Of a stretch of 64,000 bases of DNA, positions 61,981-64,000 are shown in pieces. This stretch comes from Chlamydiota bacterium (lineage in GTDB: Bacteria; Chlamydiota; Chlamydiia; Chlamydiales; RGXB01), in assembly GCA_016866475.1 (NCBI GenBank), contig VGMF01000001.1:268481-332480 (forward strand). Reading direction: 5' to 3'. Made by a program: the position numbers and the translations under genes. Below the pieces are notes generated by a model. That model was given only the letters and a program-made list of their open reading frames with translations, was not told where the DNA came from and made no database searches. Positions within the stretch are counted from its first letter, which is position 1, and every line of letters begins with the position of its first letter.

Positions 61981-64000
61981 ATGCAGCCAATTACTCTTCT
62001 TCAAAAAGAATTCAACGCGTTTGTAAACCCCTCTATTTGCCCTGTATCTACTAAGAGTAGTCTAAAGAGGCGAGAGGATCTCACGGCACTTGTCCGGATG
62101 TTGCTGTGGAAGCACTCCACAGAAAACAAACCCCACAATCTCAAACCGCGTCAAATCGCATTTATAGAAAAAATTACCCCTTTTTTAGATACTGCCAACA
62201 CCCCTTATCTATCGGTTTTTAAAATCATCCAGCTCTCCCTTCTGCAATTTCTAGAGTCCGATTTTTCCTATCAAATGCATCCTAAAATTAGGATGGATGG
62301 GTCGATGGCCAGGACGTTAAAAGAGACATTTCAAAGCCTTACTAAAACTCTCATAGAATCTTTGGTTGAATTATCCATGTGTGCTGAGGGGTTTATTACC
62401 CTTTCAGGGCAAAATGTGGAGGAAAAACTGGCCTACGAAAAATGTGTCGAGCTCATCAATCATACACAGACATGCCTGGAAAATTTTAGAGAAAAATTTG
62501 ACGTTTTTTCCTTCGACAGAACCTTCAACCCTTACTTAAAAAGGATCGATCTATTAAAAACAGCCCTTTCCCCTAACCCTCAAGGTTCCTCTACCGATTA
62601 CGACCTGGCCCCACTTCTATTCAGTCCGGCCGACCATTTTTTAACGCTTCTTTTTGAAAAAAAGACCTACCTGTTTCGCCCCCTGCAATTCAAAAAAACC
62701 GACTCTTTGTTTTTTTCCAAAATGTGGAAATTTTTTATTTTCAATCTTGAAAAAGGGCCCTTAATCCTTAAAAATATGATGGCTAAATTGGAGGAGATTG
62801 ACCAAAAAAAAGAGATTGAAAGACTTAGCAAAGAGTACAGCACCCTAGCCTCAAAATTTTCTAGAGCCTCTATCTTTTTGAAAGTTGAAGAGCGGCTCGC
62901 CTCCCCTAACTCTAAAAACTCCTACTTGGAAAAAAAGTTTTTGGATGAAATTTCTCATAGGGTCCAGAAACTAAAAAACGAGAGACAAGAACTGCAAGAA
63001 TTGAAAGAGCAGTTTCAAAGTTTGAATGAGAAACTGTTGGAGTTGCATACCGACCTATCTCGCATTAGCGCATTGAAAAAGTCGGTCTGTTCCTCGATTG
63101 GAAGTAATTTATTGGCCTTTTCTAATGAGGCAAAATCCTCGCACGAAACTACAGATCTACCGTCCCATCGAAACAGCCTTTCATTTAAATTCTCCCAATC
63201 CGATGGTAAAACCGTTTTTGAAGTGGAGGGGCTCGACGATCAAAAGGACTTGGCGCCCCTTGTAGGGGAAATGCAACAAGCATTAGATATAATAGCGAAA
63301 GACCCTTTCTGTGAAAAATTTTTCCCTTTGCTCCAGCTCAGCATTTATACAGATTTCTCTTTCAATCAAGCCAATAAATTTCAGGAACTGGCCCTGGACG
63401 CGTACCTATCTAAAACTGAGCGGGTCTTAGACTTTTTTAGAAACTTGACCTCTAAAATGAACTTCAAGACGTTTTATCTGAATTTCTTTGAGACAGTACT
63501 TTTTTTAGACCATGAGGAGGTCTACTTTGAACACTCCTCGGAAATGGAGATTTTTGCCGCTTCAGTGGCCTATTTTTATCGATTGCAGTCGGACTCTATA
63601 GATACAAAATTTACCGAATTTTTATGCAGCCAGAAAAATCCCTCACCAAAACTGGATCCTCTGTTTTATCTAAAAGATCCGATTTCTAAATCCCATAGCC
63701 CCCAGTTTTCAGATCCTGCACTCGTGCTGGAGTTGCGTAATTTTACCGCAAACGACTCTAAGTTGAAACCCGAATTGATCAATTTTCTTCAAAAAAGGGC
63801 TAGAATTTTTCTAGAAATTGTATCTCAATCCCCTTTAAGAAGTGACCAAAAGATTCACCTTCTCAGACATTTCCACTCTCACAACCTGGAATTTGCATGG
63901 ACAGTTGAGGATCTGCTCGTTTTTACAAAAAAAATCGGGAAAAAATTTGAAGAGGCAAAGAAGTCGATCCTTGATCCATCGGCGGATGTTTGCAGCACCG
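61981..64000 (+). CDS. Large coiled-coil protein (3' partial)
   Basis: The frame from ATG 61981 stays open to the right edge (673 codons), so the gene is truncated by the window. No family recognised. It is helical, without signal peptide or membrane span. A strong coiled coil occupies about residues 265-365 (EEIDQKKEIERLSKEYSTLA, KNERQELQELKEQFQSLNEK). No clear ribosome site; A/T-rich sequence precedes it. It follows the phosphatase gene after a terminator, so it is its own unit. Composition fits chlamydial inclusion or secreted coiled-coil proteins, but that is only inference. Confidence 0.65.
   Translation, partial: MQPITLLQKEFNAFVNPSICPVSTKSSLKRREDLTALVRMLLWKHSTENKPHNLKPRQIAFIEKITPFLDTANTPYLSVFKIIQLSLLQFLESDFSYQMHPKIRMDGSMARTLKETFQSLTKTLIESLVELSMCAEGFITLSGQNVEEKLAYEKCVELINHTQTCLENFREKFDVFSFDRTFNPYLKRIDLLKTALSPNPQGSSTDYDLAPLLFSPADHFLTLLFEKKTYLFRPLQFKKTDSLFFSKMWKFFIFNLEKGPLILKNMMAKLEEIDQKKEIERLSKEYSTLASKFSRASIFLKVEERLASPNSKNSYLEKKFLDEISHRVQKLKNERQELQELKEQFQSLNEKLLELHTDLSRISALKKSVCSSIGSNLLAFSNEAKSSHETTDLPSHRNSLSFKFSQSDGKTVFEVEGLDDQKDLAPLVGEMQQALDIIAKDPFCEKFFPLLQLSIYTDFSFNQANKFQELALDAYLSKTERVLDFFRNLTSKMNFKTFYLNFFETVLFLDHEEVYFEHSSEMEIFAASVAYFYRLQSDSIDTKFTEFLCSQKNPSPKLDPLFYLKDPISKSHSPQFSDPALVLELRNFTANDSKLKPELINFLQKRARIFLEIVSQSPLRSDQKIHLLRHFHSHNLEFAWTVEDLLVFTKKIGKKFEEAKKSILDPSADVCST

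Noticed and set aside
1..64000. tRNA, rRNA, CRISPR arrays, insertion sequences
   Set aside because: No cloverleaf with a TTCGA loop, no regularly spaced direct repeats, and no transposase or terminal inverted repeats were seen in any intergenic stretch.

Overview
The window looks like chromosomal DNA of a member of the phylum Chlamydiae, most likely an environmental (non-Chlamydiaceae) lineage. The main evidence is a double-length uvrA (1,878 codons, two complete UvrA copies fused in one frame), a chlamydial hallmark. Several gene blocks also match, from memory, the order in Chlamydia trachomatis: tpiA..xseA-xseB-dxs..pyk-uvrA; cdaA next to cydAB; ssb-pepA; acpS / membrane PIN-TRAM gene / trxB; and fabH-fabD-fabG-acpP facing recR-bamA-skp-lpxD, followed by pdhABC. 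Genes not expected in the pathogenic genus (a potABCD polyamine importer, large orphan helical proteins, an OTU/CaaX protein) favour an amoeba- or arthropod-associated relative. Genus cannot be fixed by eye.

Layout. 1-6.6 kb: end of a DUF3604-like gene, a small orphan gene, maf, a HEAT-repeat exported protein and an LptD-like outer-membrane protein. 6.6-13.2 kb: tpiA-secG-def-xseA-xseB-dxs, then nadK-rlmH. 13.2-20.3 kb: cydAB, divergent from cdaA-cdaR-rsmE, then pyk. 20.6-26.5 kb: tandem uvrA and the SRP RNA. 26.5-36.6 kb: a beta-barrel protein, two large orphan helical proteins, a tiny lipoprotein missed by length cut-offs, an rluA-family/pepA/ssb block, and lgt with a small membrane protein. 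36.6-41.2 kb: membrane PIN-TRAM protein, acpS, a kinase-like protein, a barrel protein and trxB. 41.2-45.1 kb: potABCD. 45.2-54.2 kb: fatty-acid initiation operon, recR, bamA-skp-lpxD and a CorA transporter. 54.3-59.0 kb: pdhABC, a DnaQ-like exonuclease and a Nudix protein. 59.2-64 kb: an accessory-looking segment with an OTU-type cysteine protease ending in a CaaX box, a PTPMT1-like phosphatase and a coiled-coil protein that runs off the window.

How the genes fit together. Much of the window serves envelope building: BamA/Skp for barrel insertion, LpxD and LptD for LPS, Lgt for lipoproteins, FabHDG/AcpP/AcpS for acyl chains, PDH for acetyl-CoA, DXS for isoprenoids and SecG for export. Energy and redox functions (cytochrome bd, pyruvate kinase, TrxB), c-di-AMP signalling (CdaA/CdaR) and DNA repair (UvrA2, RecR, XseAB, SSB) fill most of the rest.

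The most unusual locus is at 59.2-61.8 kb. A predicted deubiquitinase-like protein carries a eukaryote-type C-terminal prenylation motif (CVVM), a duplicated C-terminal module and a tandem Ala/Gly/Pro linker. Opposite it lies a PTPMT1-like dual-specificity phosphatase. The first is a strong candidate host-targeted effector; this is inference from sequence only.
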